A stretch of DNA of 5,589 nt, from the NCBI GenBank assembly GCA_964614375.1, contig CAZTLI010000375.1:1-5589 (forward strand), in the 5' to 3' direction. Under the pieces are notes generated by a model that did no database searches, was not told the origin of the DNA, and was given only the letters and a program-made list of their open reading frames with translations. The stretch's first letter is position 1. Every line of letters starts with the position of its first letter. This document shows, piece by piece, positions 5,567-5,589 of this stretch. The position numbers were made by a program, and so were the translations under genes. This DNA is from CAZTLI01 sp964614375. GTDB taxonomy: Bacteria; Chloroflexota; Anaerolineae; Aggregatilineales; Phototrophicaceae.

Positions 5567-5589
5567 AGTGTTTTGCGTACTGATGCGCG

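Overview
This is a gene-dense chromosomal window of moderately GC-rich bacterial DNA. It holds five protein genes and no RNA genes, insertion sequences, CRISPR or phage genes that I can recognise. MutS2, a Maf pyrophosphatase whose C-terminal half has the IQ...F.PVARIEGSYTNVVGLP pattern, a stand-alone Uma2-type protein and a SlyD-like FKBP fit a free-living bacterium of the Chloroflexota/Cyanobacteria-like part of the tree. My best guess is an uncultured Chloroflexota. This is inferred from protein character only; there is no marker gene to prove it.

Layout, left to right. (1) 1-668, plus strand: the 3' part of a membrane-protein gene that is probably cut by the window edge; function unrecognised. 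(2) 669-872: a promoter region with a perfect -35 box, then a leader of about 118 nt with a small hairpin, leading into (3) mutS2 (873-3272, plus), complete with ATPase, coiled coil, KOW-like and Smr domains. (4) 3273-3543: a non-coding stretch with a stem-loop, a strong intrinsic terminator, a short hydrophobic open frame without a standard start, and a TATAAT box. (5) A Uma2-family protein (3544-4215, plus). (6) maf (4220-4849, minus), which meets the Uma2 gene tail to tail with only 4 nt between the stop codons. (7) 4850-4977: the maf promoter region and the terminator of the next gene. (8) A SlyD-like FKBP peptidyl-prolyl isomerase (4978-5514, minus), with a terminator-like hairpin just upstream of its ribosome binding site.

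The genes look like separate transcription units, not one operon. mutS2 and uma2 each have a promoter candidate, and mutS2 ends at its own terminator. slyD ends at a terminator, and maf restarts from its own promoter. The shared theme is at most loose housekeeping: genome or ribosome quality control (MutS2), nucleotide-pool cleaning (Maf) and protein folding (SlyD). Nothing shows that they act as one system.

Three starts differ from the longest reading frame. mutS2 should start at 873, not 747, because 747 lies inside the -10 box. uma2 should start at 3544, not 3517, because 3517 lies upstream of the expected transcription start. maf should start at 4849, where there is a good ribosome binding site. 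I found no convincing new biological system. The points most worth a second look are a tandem duplication of the catalytic ADT segment in Maf, an acidic tail with a changed NHPLAG motif in the FKBP, leader hairpins upstream of mutS2 and slyD, and a short hydrophobic frame with no standard start upstream of uma2.
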